64,000 bases of DNA, from contig NC_056005.1 in NCBI RefSeq assembly GCF_018446385.1, positions 96,021,171-96,085,170 of the forward strand. Reading direction: 5' to 3'. Below, piece by piece: positions 24,472-37,245 of the stretch. Position 1 is the first letter of the stretch, and every line of letters starts with the position of its first letter. The position numbers were made by a program, and so were the translations under genes. Source of the DNA: Zingiber officinale (lineage: Eukaryota; Streptophyta; Magnoliopsida; Zingiberales; Zingiberaceae). The notes beneath the pieces were generated by a model that ran no database searches, had not been told where the DNA came from, and saw only the letters and a list, made by a program, of their open reading frames with translations.

Positions 24472-24999
24472 TTTCTGATAACCTTCTGAAGTATTCACTA
24501 GTTTATAATCTGCCAAGTAAGATTGTTTTTAGATCGCCAGGAACCAATGCCTCCATATAGTTCTGATACCGGAAATACAGCACTAGATGTAAAGGCCAGA
24601 AGAAGAAGAAAAAATAACGAGATACACAAGTTTCGATTACGACAAACAAAGAAGAACAACCATTCCCGATCGAGTGAAATCAATCCCCACCAAAGTTCAA
24701 ATCGACAGAGTTCAAACATATATCATGTGCGCATATTTATTCAGTTGCTTTGAGATTTAAAGGCAAACCTAATGCGAGAAATGCCGACAAAAAATCGAGA
24801 TCAGAAACTCCATGAATAAGACTCATCGGAGAAGATCTCGCACATCAACGGATCAACTAATTTGACAGACGACTCAGATCCCTGATTCATCATCGGAAAA
24901 CAACCAAAGATCGAGCTCGGAAACAGATCGTCGAGACGAAAAACTACCTGGATCACCGAGTTCTCACGGTAGCACAGGCGGCGACAAAATTCCACCAGC

Positions 25000-25092
25000 G
25001 AAGACAAAATTCCTGGGACAAACGGAAACGAAAAAAAGGCAGATCGACGAGATTACACCACCGAAGACAAAATTCCTGGGACAAACGGAATC
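25000..25092 (-). repeat. Short direct repeat in the presumed 5' leader of the Sec14-like gene
   Basis: A unit containing GAAGACAAAATTCCTGGGAC is present twice, about 62 bp apart, each followed by AAACGGAA. It lies about 600 bp upstream of the start codon, in what is probably a 5' UTR exon or its intron. Confidence 0.6.
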
Positions 25093-25203
25093 GAATCGGA
25101 AGCCCGTCCTCTCCGATCGCTCCAGCTGCAATATATTCCTCTCCTCGCCGCTCGCTCAGCTGCAAACGGAATTGGAATGATCGAGACCGATCGTGTTTCG
25201 GTT

Positions 25204-25211
25204 GTATTTAA
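25204..25211 (-). promoter_or_regulatory. Possible TATA-like element upstream of the Sec14-like gene
   Basis: TTTAAATA on the minus strand, upstream of a GC-richer stretch that looks like the transcribed leader. Motif only; a 5' UTR intron between here and the ATG at 24471 has to be assumed. Confidence 0.3.
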
Positions 25212-25219
25212 AGTGGAGA

Positions 25220-26400
25220 GCTCCGCCGACAAAGTAACGTTAATAATAATAAATGAATATCTGGACTCCTTCAGCTCCTCAACTAAACCGGACCGGCGCT
25301 CCCATGTAAACCGGCCCGAACCGACAGATCACTTCTGATTTCTCTCAGTCGCATTGCCGCTTTGAGTATCAGCGGACGTGCCAGCTACAGCTTGACATAT
25401 TTAGTTAAAAATAATCAATTAATTCATGTCGATTTTAGAATTTTAGTTTATTAAATTAATTTTGCAGTTTTCAGCATTTTAAGAATTTAAAATTAAACTG
25501 TCAAAAAGAAAAAGAAACGGCGTGGTGCGCGCAACGAGGCAGCTACCGCATGCAGTAATCGGTGCAGGCTGTGTTGACGATGATACGCTGAATATATCGG
25601 CTCACAGAACAGCTTAAACGCGAGAAAAGATGAATGATGGCGACGCAGGACCCACAGGTTTTCCGCGTCAACCTCCTGTTCGCTGGCTTGAACAGACAGC
25701 GAATCGTCGGGCCTGCTTGGTCTCCCGCGCGCTTTTTAACGAACGCATTGCTACTCCTACGATGCCATCTGCATTCGAGTGGCAGACGCATTGTCGGCTA
25801 CGCTGTTGTCGCCGATTCGATGGGCTATTTTTCAGTTGTGCCCTTCTAATTACAGATATTTATGCAATTTGATGACAAAATGTTGCAATATATTTACAAA
25901 TAACACCCTACATATTATGGATTTGTCATCAAGCATTCAAATAGTTTGTTTATTATTCATAAAATTGCGTGACCAATCGATAACATTGACGGCTTTCTAC
26001 TTTATTTTATGGTTTAATTATTAGCAACTCCAAAGTCAAGAGCGCCCTACAATCGGAATAAATAAATTTTGGAGCTCAGATCGCAGGTAGAACTTGTCGA
26101 GTCCTCCGTGTTTCACCAAATCGTGAAGGACCTGAATTGAATATTCTCGTAATGTGAAGCCCGAACTTAAAATACGGTGACTGGTCAAATATTCGAAAGC
26201 ACCAGATAGGTCATTGTCATGGCAGCGAAACCTACTTTATTTTCCAAAGCTATGTTTAAAGTACAAGACACAACCTGCATAGCAGTGCCTGCCCCCTTCT
26301 CAGTCTCAACCTCCCGTTTAATATATAAAACTAATCGAAGGACTATTGTTTTCGTAGATTTAACTTCATCCATCAATTTAAGAAGGGCTTACTCCCTCTT
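25220..26400. other. Intergenic DNA, locally GC-rich, no gene recognised
   Basis: The part at 25500-25860 is GC-richer and open in several frames at once on both strands, but none shows a domain or motif. It may contain promoter sequence of the minus-strand gene or an old gene fragment. Confidence 0.4.
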
Positions 26401-26403
26401 TTC

Positions 26404-26604
26404 GGGATCATTTAATGGTTAACACATGAAATATTGTCATCATAAAATTTAAGATTTGAATTTTAACATAGCCGAGATAAATACTTCAATTATGTGTTAG
26501 TCATTATTCTCAAGGTTAGTAGTCGTTCGTAATTTACCCCGTCCGTGTTGACTCTGGAACGAATTGGTGGAGACACTAATTGCGAGCGTATTCACTTTTT
26601 GTCA
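26404..26604 (+). mobile_element. SINE-like dispersed repeat
   Basis: The last 94 bp (26511-26604), from CAAGGTTAGTAG to CACTTTTTGTCA, reappear in the intron of the alpha/beta-hydrolase gene at 54432-54525. Upstream, GATTTGAATTTTAAC resembles a decayed tRNA-type B box, as in plant SINEs. There is no coding capacity. The left boundary is a guess. Confidence 0.5.
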
Positions 26605-26896
26605 CAAAAAAGACTTACTCCTATTTCACCTTTAGCTATTTGAGGGTGAACTATAAATCACTTAACAATTGATTATAAAATGAGATAAGTATAATCAATT
26701 TTTATTATAAGAGGCCAATTTCTGATAGAAGTATACTCTCAGAAAAAAAAATTCCTTCCATCCTATAACTACTTGGTAGTCGGCAATAAATTAACTTCGT
26801 AATTTATTTTTCTTCACATAATTTAAGAATGAACTATAAGAGACATTTAGGGTGAACATAATCATTTTTGTTATAAAGGAAAGACTTAGGCTCTAA
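26605..26896. other. AT-rich spacer
   Basis: AT-rich sequence with no recognised feature. It runs from the end of the SINE-like repeat to the left target duplication of the Harbinger-like element. Confidence 0.4.
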
Positions 26897-28024
26897 GAGT
26901 GCGTTTGGTTCAAGTTATCATTTATAATTTTGGTTATGTAATTACCTAGTAATCACATAACTAAGGTTATAGGAAATAAAACATAACCTAATGTCGTTTG
27001 GTTTAATTCCAAGTAATGTAACACAAACTTGTTTGTTTCGAGGTTCTAATGCATAACCTAATTTTATATTTATGGTATTATCCTTTGTTCCATCAAAGAT
27101 ATTTTATAACTAAATCAATTTAATATTTGATTATTTTTTAAAATAAATCAAATTAATAATATTAATATTCAATAATATAAATAAAGAAAATTAGATAATA
27201 TTTTATTTTAATTTTATAATCTATTTAAATAATTTATTAAAGTTAATAATGAAGTTTTACTTACAATTTGTTTTCATTTAATAAAGTTTTAATTAAAATA
27301 GTAACATTTAACTTAAAATAGCAAAATAAAAAAAACGTTGTAGATAAAAGTAAAGTTGTTCTTCTTCCTCGCCTCGCGTTGCCCACTGCCGCAAGCCGCC
27401 TTCGCTGCCCACCGCCCGCCCGTCTCCCCTTGCCTACCGCCCACCGCTTGCCTCCCGCCGACCTTTTCCCACCGCCACAAGCCGCTTCGCTGCCCACAAG
27501 CCGCCTTCACTGACCACCGCCCGCGCCGTCTCCCTTTGCCTGTCGTGCCGCCATCCAACGATCTGTTTTCACGTCCGACGATGCGCGACCGTTGCCCACC
27601 GACTGCACCCCGACGCCTATTGCTGCAGCCGACCGCCTTCGCTGCCCACCGTCTGCTCGTCTCTCGTTGCCTAACGCCCACCGCTGACCTCTTGCTGATC
27701 TGCCGCCACCTCCGACGAAGCCGACCACTGCCCACACTACCCGACGCCTTTTACTGCAGCCTACTACCGCCACCTTCGTGCTCTGGTCATATCGAAGGAT
27801 AATTTCGGACAAAAAATTTCATAACCTCAGGAATCAAGAAAAACCAAGACAGCCAAATGTATTTCTATTCCGGATTGGATGCCCCAATTGATGACGTGTG
27901 CTGACGTTTCGGAATCGAGGAAAACTTAGGAATCCAAAAAAACCTCGAACCAAACACGGTTATTGTAAATAACCATAGACAGATAACCAAGGTTATCCAC
28001 GATAACCCCGAACCAAACACGCCC
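26897..28024. mobile_element. Harbinger-like non-autonomous element with a GC-rich core
   Basis: The ends GAGTGCGTTTGGTTC and GAACCAAACACGCCC are inverted repeats flanked by TAA on both sides (26894-26896 and 28025-28027), as for PIF/Harbinger. Subterminal parts are AT-rich and carry GTTATC/GATAAC repeats. The core at 27356-27790 is very GC-rich and contains three diverged copies of CCGCCTTCGCTGCCCACCG about 104-132 bp apart. No transposase is present. The core resembles captured or expanded non-element sequence. Confidence 0.75.
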
Positions 28025-28027
28025 TAA

Positions 28028-29689
28028 GGGTTGAATCTTAAACACACGATAAAGATTTTTTTTTCTTCAGTTAAATGACAAAAACATTGATTATTTGGTT
28101 GGGTCTTCGCGAGACTTTTTGATTTATCTTAGTGACCGGTGGAAAATTTCTATGAGATCGGACCGATCACCTCTAGGATTAGTTGATTTGAAGATTTTGA
28201 TACTTGAATTATAAAAAAACTTACTTTTGTGTTTTTTTTAAAAAAAAAATAGTTGTGTTAATTTTATTAGTTTGCTGGGATTATTTTTTGATTTATGATG
28301 TTCAGTGTGAAATTTTTATAGAACCGAACTAATCATCCAGGATTAATCGATGTAAACTGAATATACGATGTTCACTAAAAAAACAAAGACTTACCCTATT
28401 AAGCATTTTAAAAGAAGAACATCTAATAGATGATTTAACCGATGAAGTTTTTTTAATGAATGATTTTGTAAAGCATATTTTAATTAATTAATGAATGAAT
28501 TTTTCTTAATAAACGGTTGACTTAAAAATAATGAATGTAGTTCTATATAATCGAACCGATTATTCTAAAATTAATACGCATAAATTGAATATACGCCGAC
28601 TTAAAAAAAATCATCTACCTTCAAATTCAAATTAATCAAATAAAACTTAGACTAAATTAGTCTTAGTTCCCGGATTAACCACCCGAACCGGTTGACCTAC
28701 TCATTATTTTAAACCCTAAACATGTCGGCACATGCCAACTTTGTGAATGCTGAAGGCAATTGGTGATATTAATTCTCCATGGAGAAAGTATTGTTCCAAA
28801 TGTAGATTTGAAACTAACAAAATTATGAGTATAGAACAAGTATTGTTCCAAATGTTCAGGAGTCAAAAGGCAGGAAAGGAGCAAAGCAAGTGACCTTACT
28901 CAAAGGTCACATGCATTGTTCCCCGCTCAAGTCGCCATATCATTTAAGTATATGATTGGAATGTTAAACGAATTGAATGCAGCTTAAAAATTGGAAGAAA
29001 TGAGTCTAAATACAGAGGAAATGAAATGACAGGGAATAAAATAAGAATGAATATCTCAATCAAACCCACGGCCTAGCTCGGTCGGTTTGTTTGGCATGTT
29101 TAGCCCATTTTATATTGATCATGTCAGGTGATACAAGCCTTCGTTCCAGCTAGTAACTTTTTGGGAAATGAACATAGTAGCGTAATACAAGAGTAGTCCC
29201 GTATACAAAACTCCTATATATATAGGTTTAAAAAAATATATATTATAGGTAATCTTATTTTATAATATTTTATAAAATGTTATTTTTAAAACACAAATCC
29301 ATGAAATCAAAATCACATAACAATAATTTTATTTTGTGACAAGGCATACCAACCTAATAAAATTAAAAAATAAATAAATAAATAAAATCATAAGGCTTGA
29401 TGTAATTTTGTGAAGACGAGAATCAACCAACATATAACTTGTTTCATGCAATAGCAGATGTTTCAGTATGAAAATTTCACTACGATGATGTAGCGATAGA
29501 AATATATCCACCATCCAATAGCGATGACGTTAAGCCATTCTCCGAGATTTCTTCTCATAGCATAATGACTCTTATGAAGAATAAGAAACATCAAACACTT
29601 ATTAGGAGTGTTGGACAAAACAATCTATTGTCGGAAATATTTGGAACTTTATCAAATTTAAATTATACGAAATTAAATTCAACTTATCT
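28028..29689. other. Intergenic AT-rich DNA, no gene recognised
   Basis: AT-rich sequence. A phrase near 28130-28210 (a GATCGGACCGATCACC-like stretch) is echoed near 40930-40980 on the other strand, pointing to an old dispersed repeat. Nothing coding. Confidence 0.4.
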
Positions 29690-29954
29690 GTCGAGATTAC
29701 CTGAATTGATAATCTCAAGCTGCCAGCAGGGGTTGGTTTTTCCCAATTGTTGTACGCGGAGTGGCTGAGCGAGCAAAGCGTTCGAGCAGCAAAGTTTGAG
29801 CGGCCGAATCCGAGCGGCAAAGTCTGAGCGGACTAAAGGGTCGATCGGGTTCAGTAGCCAACCGGGTAGCAAGGCTTCCGAATTGCTGATCAAACTGAAA
29901 GTTCGACTGAGTAGTGCGGTCGAGCAAGCTGAACGGTTGGTCAGTTAGACTGAC

Positions 29955-30185
29955 TGAGCAGTCAAGCTGAGCGAGCTTCTCCCGAGCGAGTTGGAGGTTG
30001 TCCGAGCAGAAAGGCCGAGCGAACAAGTTAGTTGTTGAGCAAGCTGGAGGTCGTCCGGATAGAGAGGCTAAACGAGCGAGTTAGCTGCTGAGCGAGCTAG
30101 AGGTCGTCCAAGCAAAGAGGTCGAATGAGCGAGTTAGCTGTTGAGTAAGCTGGAGGTCGTCCGGGCAGAGAGGCCGAACGGGAGA
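29955..30185. repeat. 53-bp tandem repeat, about four units
   Basis: The landmark GGTCGTCC (GGTTGTCC in the first) recurs at 29997, 30049, 30102 and 30155. Units also share GAGCGAGTTAGCTG. It lies inside the LTR-derived repeat. Confidence 0.75.
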
Positions 30186-30392
30186 GTCAGGCGACCGAGT
30201 GAACATGCGGTCGAATGAGCGAAGCAGCCAAGTGGTCGATCAGGCAGCGCAATAGGGTGACCGGACGAGCAGCAGCCAAACGAATGCGGTTGGCCAGGTC
30301 GAAGTTGAGCTTGAGACTTGCCGGGTGTAGAGGCTGGCCGGGTGGATGAAGCAACCAAGCGAGTGAGCCTTTGACAGAGCAAATCGACCGGC

Positions 30393-30476
30393 AGAACGAA
30401 GCATAGAACTTGACCGGGCGGGCGAAGCGTAGAACTTGACCGAGCGGGCAAAGCGTAGAACTTGACTGGGCATGCA
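30393..30476. repeat. 26-bp tandem repeat, three units
   Basis: AGAACTTGAC recurs at 30405, 30431 and 30457, each preceded by GAAGCGT or a one-base variant. Short minisatellite inside the LTR-derived repeat. Confidence 0.75.
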
Positions 30477-31175
30477 CACTAAGTGAACTGAGGCCTACAA
30501 TGAACACAGTTTCCTTGAAACAAATTCGTCCCACCTCCGGCTGTATTTCGAGGATTTCTTGGATCGTCTATTTCTCAGGATACAATAGGCAACCGTGATC
30601 CCTACCAAGCACTGGTGGTCACAGCGAACTGAGAAGTACCCGATTGCTATCATGAATACTTCGTCGAGCAACAGATGATCGATAGAGAGAAGGACGTAGG
30701 TGGGGAGCTTCTGTTGTTTTTCTATGTGTGTAATCTTTTTTCCTATGATCATAACCTCCTTATATAGGAGTTCAGATCAACGACAAAGTTAATGATCAAT
30801 TAAGCATCATTACTCGACCAACTGTGAAAAGCTAGCATTTCGCTCAAAAGTAGCAAAAAAATTTACGTGACAAAATATTGGTTGTTCCACTTGGGTAAAT
30901 GTTGCCCCGACCGTCCAGCATTCGACGCACGTAGGTCGTGCTCACACACGAGTCAATTTGGTTCAGTGCAATTTGGGCCATGGATTTGCACTCCCGCACA
31001 CCTACACGTGAGAGAGAGCATCTCCCCTTTTATTTGTTCACATCATCAAAGCATATGAATTAATATAAACCAATCAATTTACCTTGAAGATCCTAATGTA
31101 AGACTAAAATCTCATTCACAATAGAACTCTATACCTCTTTTATTTCTTCTTCATTCACATATATCCAATAAGGAG

Positions 31176-32099
31176 TTCTCTCAACAAAATCACTCCAATG
31201 CCTAAGTGAGTCTGGTGTTTCGATAATATAAGAAAAAGATAAATGTGAAATATAAAGTTAGAGAGAGAGCCTGAGCACCTTGCCTGGAGCATATACTTGG
31301 CCTTATATTTATGTGAGAGGAACATGTACCTATAGAGATCATGGGAAAGTGGAGCAGAGATCACGGGGAGTGAGAAGAAGATATGGGCGAGTGAGGATCA
31401 TGCCCCATGTCTTTTTGTGTCCAGTTGAATCGACACGGAAACTAGATGGTTTGACAAGTCGAATCGGCTCGGAAGGTCGGATTCTTTCACACAACTCCTA
31501 TATTGACCATGTCAAAACAAACAAAGATGACCAGTGCTCAAGGTACCATATGACAGAATTCTTTAGTGTTATATGTTCTCTGGTCAAAGCCCTGCTACTT
31601 ACAGTTGGAGTATGAAAGAAACTATGCTATGCATCACACTAAGAAAACCTGTTGAATTGGTAATGTTTGAAATATAAATAGAGTCCGGTCTCATTCATAA
31701 CAAATCAAGTTTCTTGGATTACAGTGATGTGGCAACAACAGAATAGAATAAATCTGTAAGCTTCAGCATGTGATTTAAGGAGAAATATGATGGCATTAGC
31801 ATTGAATGAACTAGTCCACTTAAGGATACCCATCAAAGACATGGAGGAAAAATATTAAGAATATATACAAAGAATGATCATTTTCCTAACAAATTAAATT
31901 TCAGAAATAAGTGGTTAGTCAATTGATTTCAACAAATTATAACAAAATAAAGTATACAAAGTACATCAATAACCAATCATGCACAACATGACTAGAATGA
32001 TTGAAATACCAAGTGAAATTGATTTCAATTGAGCAACAAAAATGTACGGATGATAACTATTTGCATGGACCTATAGATTTTAAGACAGATGGAGGCTTT
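31176..32099. other. Intergenic DNA, no gene recognised
   Basis: AT-rich DNA. An open frame at 31280-31615 shows no known motif and is probably chance. Confidence 0.35.
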
Positions 32100-32275
32100 A
32101 CACAGGATGACACTTCATGCTGAATGTTCACAGGGCCAACCACCAAGTATCAACAAATAGGGAGCAATGCCTCCATTCTATGGGCAAAATCCCACAGTTC
32201 AAGTTCCTATCTATCCTCCATTCTATCAACAAATAGGGAGCAATACCTCCATTCAATACTACAATTGCAACCTTT
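32100..32275 (+). pseudogene. Possible Tyr/Pro/Gln-rich exon fragment
   Basis: One frame reads MPPFYGQNPTVQVPIYPPFY followed by QQIGSNTSIQ, which looks like a fragment of a plant low-complexity protein, perhaps an RNA-binding type. A 30-bp phrase around AACAAATAGGGAGCAAT is repeated within it. The frame is short and closed upstream, so it is at best a dead fragment. Confidence 0.3.
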
Positions 32276-32820
32276 TTGTTAGAAAATTAGTTTGGTGATT
32301 AATAAGGATGCGACAGTTATTTCACAAGTAGACCGTTATAAACTAATTTCTTAAGTGAATGAGAAATTAATGTCTAATAAAGGATTGGTCCGATATAATT
32401 GGACGAAAATTTGATTCGCATATGAGTTGAGTTCATAGATAAGCACTAACTCAAGTATGTGAAACCATTGAGGGTATGAAATTATAATTAATTTTATCGA
32501 TTAATTAAAAGATAAATCATTGTGATATTAATTAATTGATTAATTTATATTTGCAATAGATTAAGTAAATATTTAATCATATTAATTAATTAAATTAATT
32601 AATCAGAATGAAAAGGTTTAAGTGAAGAGGTGTAAGGAAAAAGACATATCTCATATCCTTTCACCTCTTGAGAATAACCCTTCATCCCTATAAAACAAAT
32701 ATCATTCCTTCCACTCAATATACTTAATTCTGAAGTTATGAATTCTCCTCTTGGGTTCTCTTCTCTCTCTCCTCTTTTAAGAATTTCAAGCCTTTGAAAG
32801 TTCAACAGGGCTCGAAATTT

Positions 32821-33827
32821 GGAGTGCTCCTATTTCAAGACTCAAGTCGTTATATCTTGAGAGATTTTGCCAATAAACTGTAAGTACTTGAGCGGGGCAA
32901 TATCGTCTTAAGGAAAGAAGGTCTAGCCTTCACCTTGACCTTAATACTCTTATCCTTAAGGATAAGTTTACCCAAAGGGGTTGTGTCGATATCCGAAGGG
33001 ATAACTCGACGACCGACGAAATTAGGTTGGTAGCGACGATACCAAGAAGGATATATCTCTTACCCAAAGGGGTACTTAGATAACCAAAAGGGGATGTCGA
33101 GAGTATAAATGAGACAAAGTCCACATCGCCATACCGAACTCCACCGGTTAGAGTTATCTACTCATCATCGAGATAATTAATTGGGCACAACTGTTGGATC
33201 TCAACACTAAAGATCAATATACTCATATTTTTTTAAAAAAAAAATATCCAACAATCTTAAGACGATATTGACGATTATGGTGATCGTGAGTCTCACTCCT
33301 ACTAGAGAGAAATTCTCCGTACTCAAAATTTGGAGTGCTCCTATTTCAAGACTCAAGTCGTTATATCTTGGGATATTTTGCCAAACTGTAAGTACTTGAG
33401 CGGGGCAATATCGTCTTAAGGAAAGAAGGTCTAGCCTTCACCTTGACCTTAATACTCTTATCCTTAAGGATAAGTTTACCCAAAGGGGTTGTGTCGATAT
33501 CCGAAGGGATAACTCGACGACCGACGAAATTAGGTTGGTAGCGACGATACCAAGAAGGGTATATATCTTACCCAAAGGGGTACTTAGATAACCAAAAGGG
33601 GAAGTCGAGAGTATAAATGAGACAAAGTCCACATCGCCATACCGAACTCCACCGGTTAGAGTTATCTACTCATCATCGAGATAATTAATTGGGCCCAACT
33701 GTTAGATCTCAACACTAAAGATCAATATACTCATATTTTTCTAAAAGAAAAATATCCAACAATCTTAAGACGATATTGACGATTATGGTGATCGTGAGTC
33801 TCACTCCTACTAGAGAGAAATTCTCTG
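32821..33827 (+). repeat. Near-identical tandem duplication of about 508 bp
   Basis: The stretch from GGAGTGCTCCTATTTC at 32821 recurs at 33332, and both copies run on to GAGAGAAATTCTC. Only a handful of differences are seen, much fewer than against the third, diverged copy at 36090-36490. The unit combines the end of the LTR-like repeat with the first bases after it, so a recent unequal exchange is likely. Confidence 0.85.
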
Positions 33828-34239
33828 TAATCGTCTTCAAGCGATTACAGTAAAAGACATTGTTACTTGAAGAAAATATATCTTTTAATGTTACAATCAA
33901 AAGATGTCCTAGCGCATCTAAAAGTGAACCTCGAGTAATGTGAGAGTTACTTGCAAGGAAGAATAGAATTTTCCTATGTGAGAACCGTACCTTAAAAGGA
34001 TAGACAACAAAATTATACCATGGATATAATGATGGTCAAGACTTTGTGGGTGTCATTTGACTAAAGTCACAAAGTTGAGGATAGTGAATTTAAACTATCC
34101 AAAAAGAGGACTAATGAAGGTCTTCAGAAAGAAAATCAAGCCCACTTAGTAAAAAGCTATACTTGATTCTAATTCAATAAGGCCTAAGTGGAGGTCAAAA
34201 TAGAAGAGTTAGAAGGATTGCATTACATGTGTTGCAAGT

Positions 34240-35160
34240 GACTAAGAACTGAGTCAAGTGTCTTACGAAGAATAAATGTAATCATGGTCAGCACTCCAAT
34301 CAAATGACTACAGCTATGACTTGATAAGATTGGAAAACCAAGGGATGTATACTTCTTGAGTCGAGTATCTCTCAAAGAGTAATACAATCTTGGTCACTAC
34401 TTCAATCAGACAACTACAGCTATGGCTCAATAAGATTGGAAAACTAAGGGATGTATACTTCTTGAGTCGAATATCTCTCGAAGAGTAATACAATCTTGGT
34501 TAGCACTTCAATCAGACAACCACAACTTTGGCTCGATAAGATTGGAAGACCAAGGAATGTATACTTCTTGAGTCGAGTATTTCTCGAAGAGTAATAAAAT
34601 CTTGGTCAACACTCCAATCAAACGACCACAGCTTTGGTTCAATGAGATTGGAAGACCAAGGGATGTATACTTCTTGAGTCGAGTATCTCTCGAAGAGTAA
34701 TACAATCTTGGTCAGCACTCCAATTAAACGACCACAACTTTGGCTCGATGAGATTGGAAGACCAAAGAATGCATACTTCTTGAGTCGAGTATCTCTTAAG
34801 AGTAGTACAATCCTGGTCAGCACTCTAATCAGACGACAGCCATTTGGCTTGATGAGATTGGAAAATCAAGGGATGTATACTTCTTGAGTTGACTATCTCT
34901 CAAAGAGTAACACAATCCTGGTCAGCACCATAATCAAACGACCACAGCTTTGGCTCAATGAGATTGGAAGACCAAATGATGTATGCTTCTTAAGTCGAGT
35001 ATCTCTCTAAGAGTAATACAATCCTGGTTAATACTCCAATTAAACGATCATAGCTCTAGCTAAGTGAAATTGGAAGACCAACTGATGCATACTTTCTAGA
35101 TTGAGCACTTTTTTTGACATCAAATGTAATCGTGATTATCATCCTGATTAGATAACCGCA
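34240..35160 (+). repeat. 106-bp tandem array, about eight units
   Basis: The phrase AGGGATGTATACTTCTTGAG or a close variant starts at 34341, 34447, 34553, 34659, 34765, 34869, 34975 and 35081, giving periods of 106 bp with one of 104. Units also share GAGTAATACAATCTTGGTC. Divergence rises toward the right end. No open frame spans the array. Confidence 0.9.
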
Positions 35161-36624
35161 GTTTTAACTCGGTGAAATCAAAATATTGGAGTTGAGACTT
35201 GCTTTTAAGCAAGATTGATGCCCTTGAAGTGTTTTATAAAACACTATAAATGTGGTTGGAAAAATCAACTAAGCAAGAACATCCATAGTGATTAAGGGAG
35301 AGAATGTAGGATATTGCTCAAGGAATATTTCTCAAGGAAGAACAACATTCCAATAATTGACTATATCATATTCACCTCAATTCAACAATAATATTGAGAA
35401 GATGATAAAAGCTAAGTTGATAAGTTTTGAATTTATCCTGAAAATTGTGAGGGAAATTATTCTCTCGGTAAACCACAAGCCCCAGTGAGATATAAATGAA
35501 AAATCTTTATAAGGCATTAAAAGGTCACGAACCTTCTAATGTGGGGGTTAACCATTGTGCCAATATATATGATACATTATGACATCTAAGAAATTATGAG
35601 AAGGAAACTAGTGTAAAATGGTAAGTTTTGAAATGACTTAATATCATTAAAGCAGTAAATCTCTAGCGGTAAAATCTCTATTGAATATGGAGAATTGTGC
35701 AGATCCGCTAAGCCTACCAAGAGATCAATTATACTACATGTCTAGGGGAATGAGTCTAAAACTCAACATTTAAATCGAGTAGCGGTAACCCAACCATGTT
35801 GACTGGAGATCCCAATATCATGGTTCAAAAGGGACAACTAAGCTACAAGATTCGAGGCACCTAGGAATGATTACTCTAACTCATTCCTAGAGACAAAAGG
35901 TGCAACCTGTGAAATGAGTAAAGGATGAACAAAAGGTGTAATTTTTCATTCCTATAAAATAAACTTCATTCCTTCCACTCAATACACTCAATTCTCAAGT
36001 TATGAATTCTCCTTTTGGGTTCTTTTCTTTCTCTCCTCTCTTAAGAGTTTTAAGACTTTGAAAGTTCAACCGTGCTCGAGATTTGGAGTGCTCCTATTTC
36101 GAGATGCAAGTCATTGTATATTGGGAGACGATTGCTAATAAACCATAAACATCTGGGCGAGACAATATCATCTTAAGGAAAGAAGGTCTAACCTTCACCT
36201 CGACCTTAATACTTTTATCCTTAGAGATAAGTTTACCCAAAGGGATTGTGTCGATATTCGAAGGGAAAACTCGACGTTTGACAAGATTAGGTCGGTAGCA
36301 ACGATACCAAGAAAGGTATGTCTCTTGTCCAAAGGAGTATTCTGATAACCGAAAAGAAATATAAAGAGTATAAATTGAACAAAGTCCACATCACAATACC
36401 AAGCTCTATCATTGAAATGATTGATCGAATCTAATTGTTGGATCTTAACACCGAAGATCAGCATATTTTTGTTAAAGAAAAATATCCAACACCTTCAGGG
36501 ATCAAGGTTCTTTTGAAAATCATTGATGTTGAACTACACATGGTGGAAATTTTAGTTCATCCTTGATATAAAGCAATGCTATGAGAAAAGGAAGATCATC
36601 ATCAACCAAAAGAGGATTCCTTAA

Positions 36625-37242
36625 GATCATCTCCAGCCACAAAACTTATTTTGGTGCACTTTCAATACCAATTTGGTGTCATTTAAGTACCAAAAATTTT
36701 TCCAACTCCAATCAATGCACACCATTTCCTACACTAAAAGGAATATTTTTTAGAATATTCTATTTTTCCATCATATAATTTATTATCAGCATACATATAA
36801 ATTTATTAAATAATTTTATTACGATAATAATTACTATTAAAATTAAAAATTTTATTTATGATAGCTAATTTTTATGATATTATGTTTGTAGTTACAAGAA
36901 AGTTAAAGTTAGTATTTTGTAATTTTGTTAGAAATAATTTAATAAACATACTAATATTTAATATTTAAAGATAATACACAATCATAAACCATTTAGATAA
37001 TTTTTTAAAAATATTTTCACAAAAAAAATAACACTTCATTACATAATAAATTAAATTAAATTAAATAATATTAATTTATAATATTTAAGAATATTTTAAA
37101 TATAAATTTAAGAATATAATATATTATAATAAAAAATTTGTACTTGCACCATTTTGATGTAAATTTTAGGGTATTCATGGGAGAAAATATAATGTCCCTT
37201 TTACATTAAAATAATGTAAAAAGACATCGGTTGGAGTTGCTC
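36625..37242. mobile_element. PIF/Harbinger-like MITE
   Basis: The ends GATCATCTCCAGCC and the complement of GAGCAACTCCAACC are inverted repeats flanked by TAA on each side (36622-36624 and 37243-37245). The GAGCA-CTCCAACC end is a common plant MITE terminus. The AT-rich inside has no coding capacity. Confidence 0.65.
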
Positions 37243-37245
37243 TAA

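Larger units (their letters stand above)
29690..31175 (-). repeat. LTR-derived repeat, copy 1
   Basis: Its right half (about 30850-31130) is clearly related to 42750-42920 plus 43719-43800: both share TTGTTCCACTT, CACACACGAGTCAA/CACACATGAATCAA, CACCTACACGTGAGA and AAATCTCATTCACAATA. On the minus strand it holds a TATA box (CTATATAAGG at 30760-30770) followed by a leader-like stretch, as expected for an LTR with its downstream region. It is a fossil with no coding part; the outer boundaries are approximate. Confidence 0.5.
32277..36491 (+). mobile_element. Non-coding LTR-type element, decayed
   Basis: The left part begins TGTTAGAAAATTAG and ends ATATCCAACA (33253). A related direct repeat lies at about 35945-36490 and also ends ATATCCAACA. 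Both contain a TATA-like CCTATAAAA followed by CATTCCTTCCACTCAAT, then a conserved stretch with GAAAGAAGGTCTA. The inside carries no gag or pol frame and is filled by tandem repeats. It looks like a large non-autonomous LTR element or an LTR-bounded relic. The right repeat aligns only over its 3' portion, so it is incomplete. Confidence 0.5.

Noticed and set aside
24280-24516. Longer N-terminus for the Sec14-like protein starting upstream at a TTG
   Set aside because: It is not an ATG and the stretch runs through a good GTATGT donor. The ATG at 24471 followed by splicing gives a family-like N-terminus.
27261-27812. Arg/Gly/Ala-rich frames of 78-148 codons
   Set aside because: They come from the GC-rich core of the Harbinger-like element, overlap each other on both strands, and resemble no protein.
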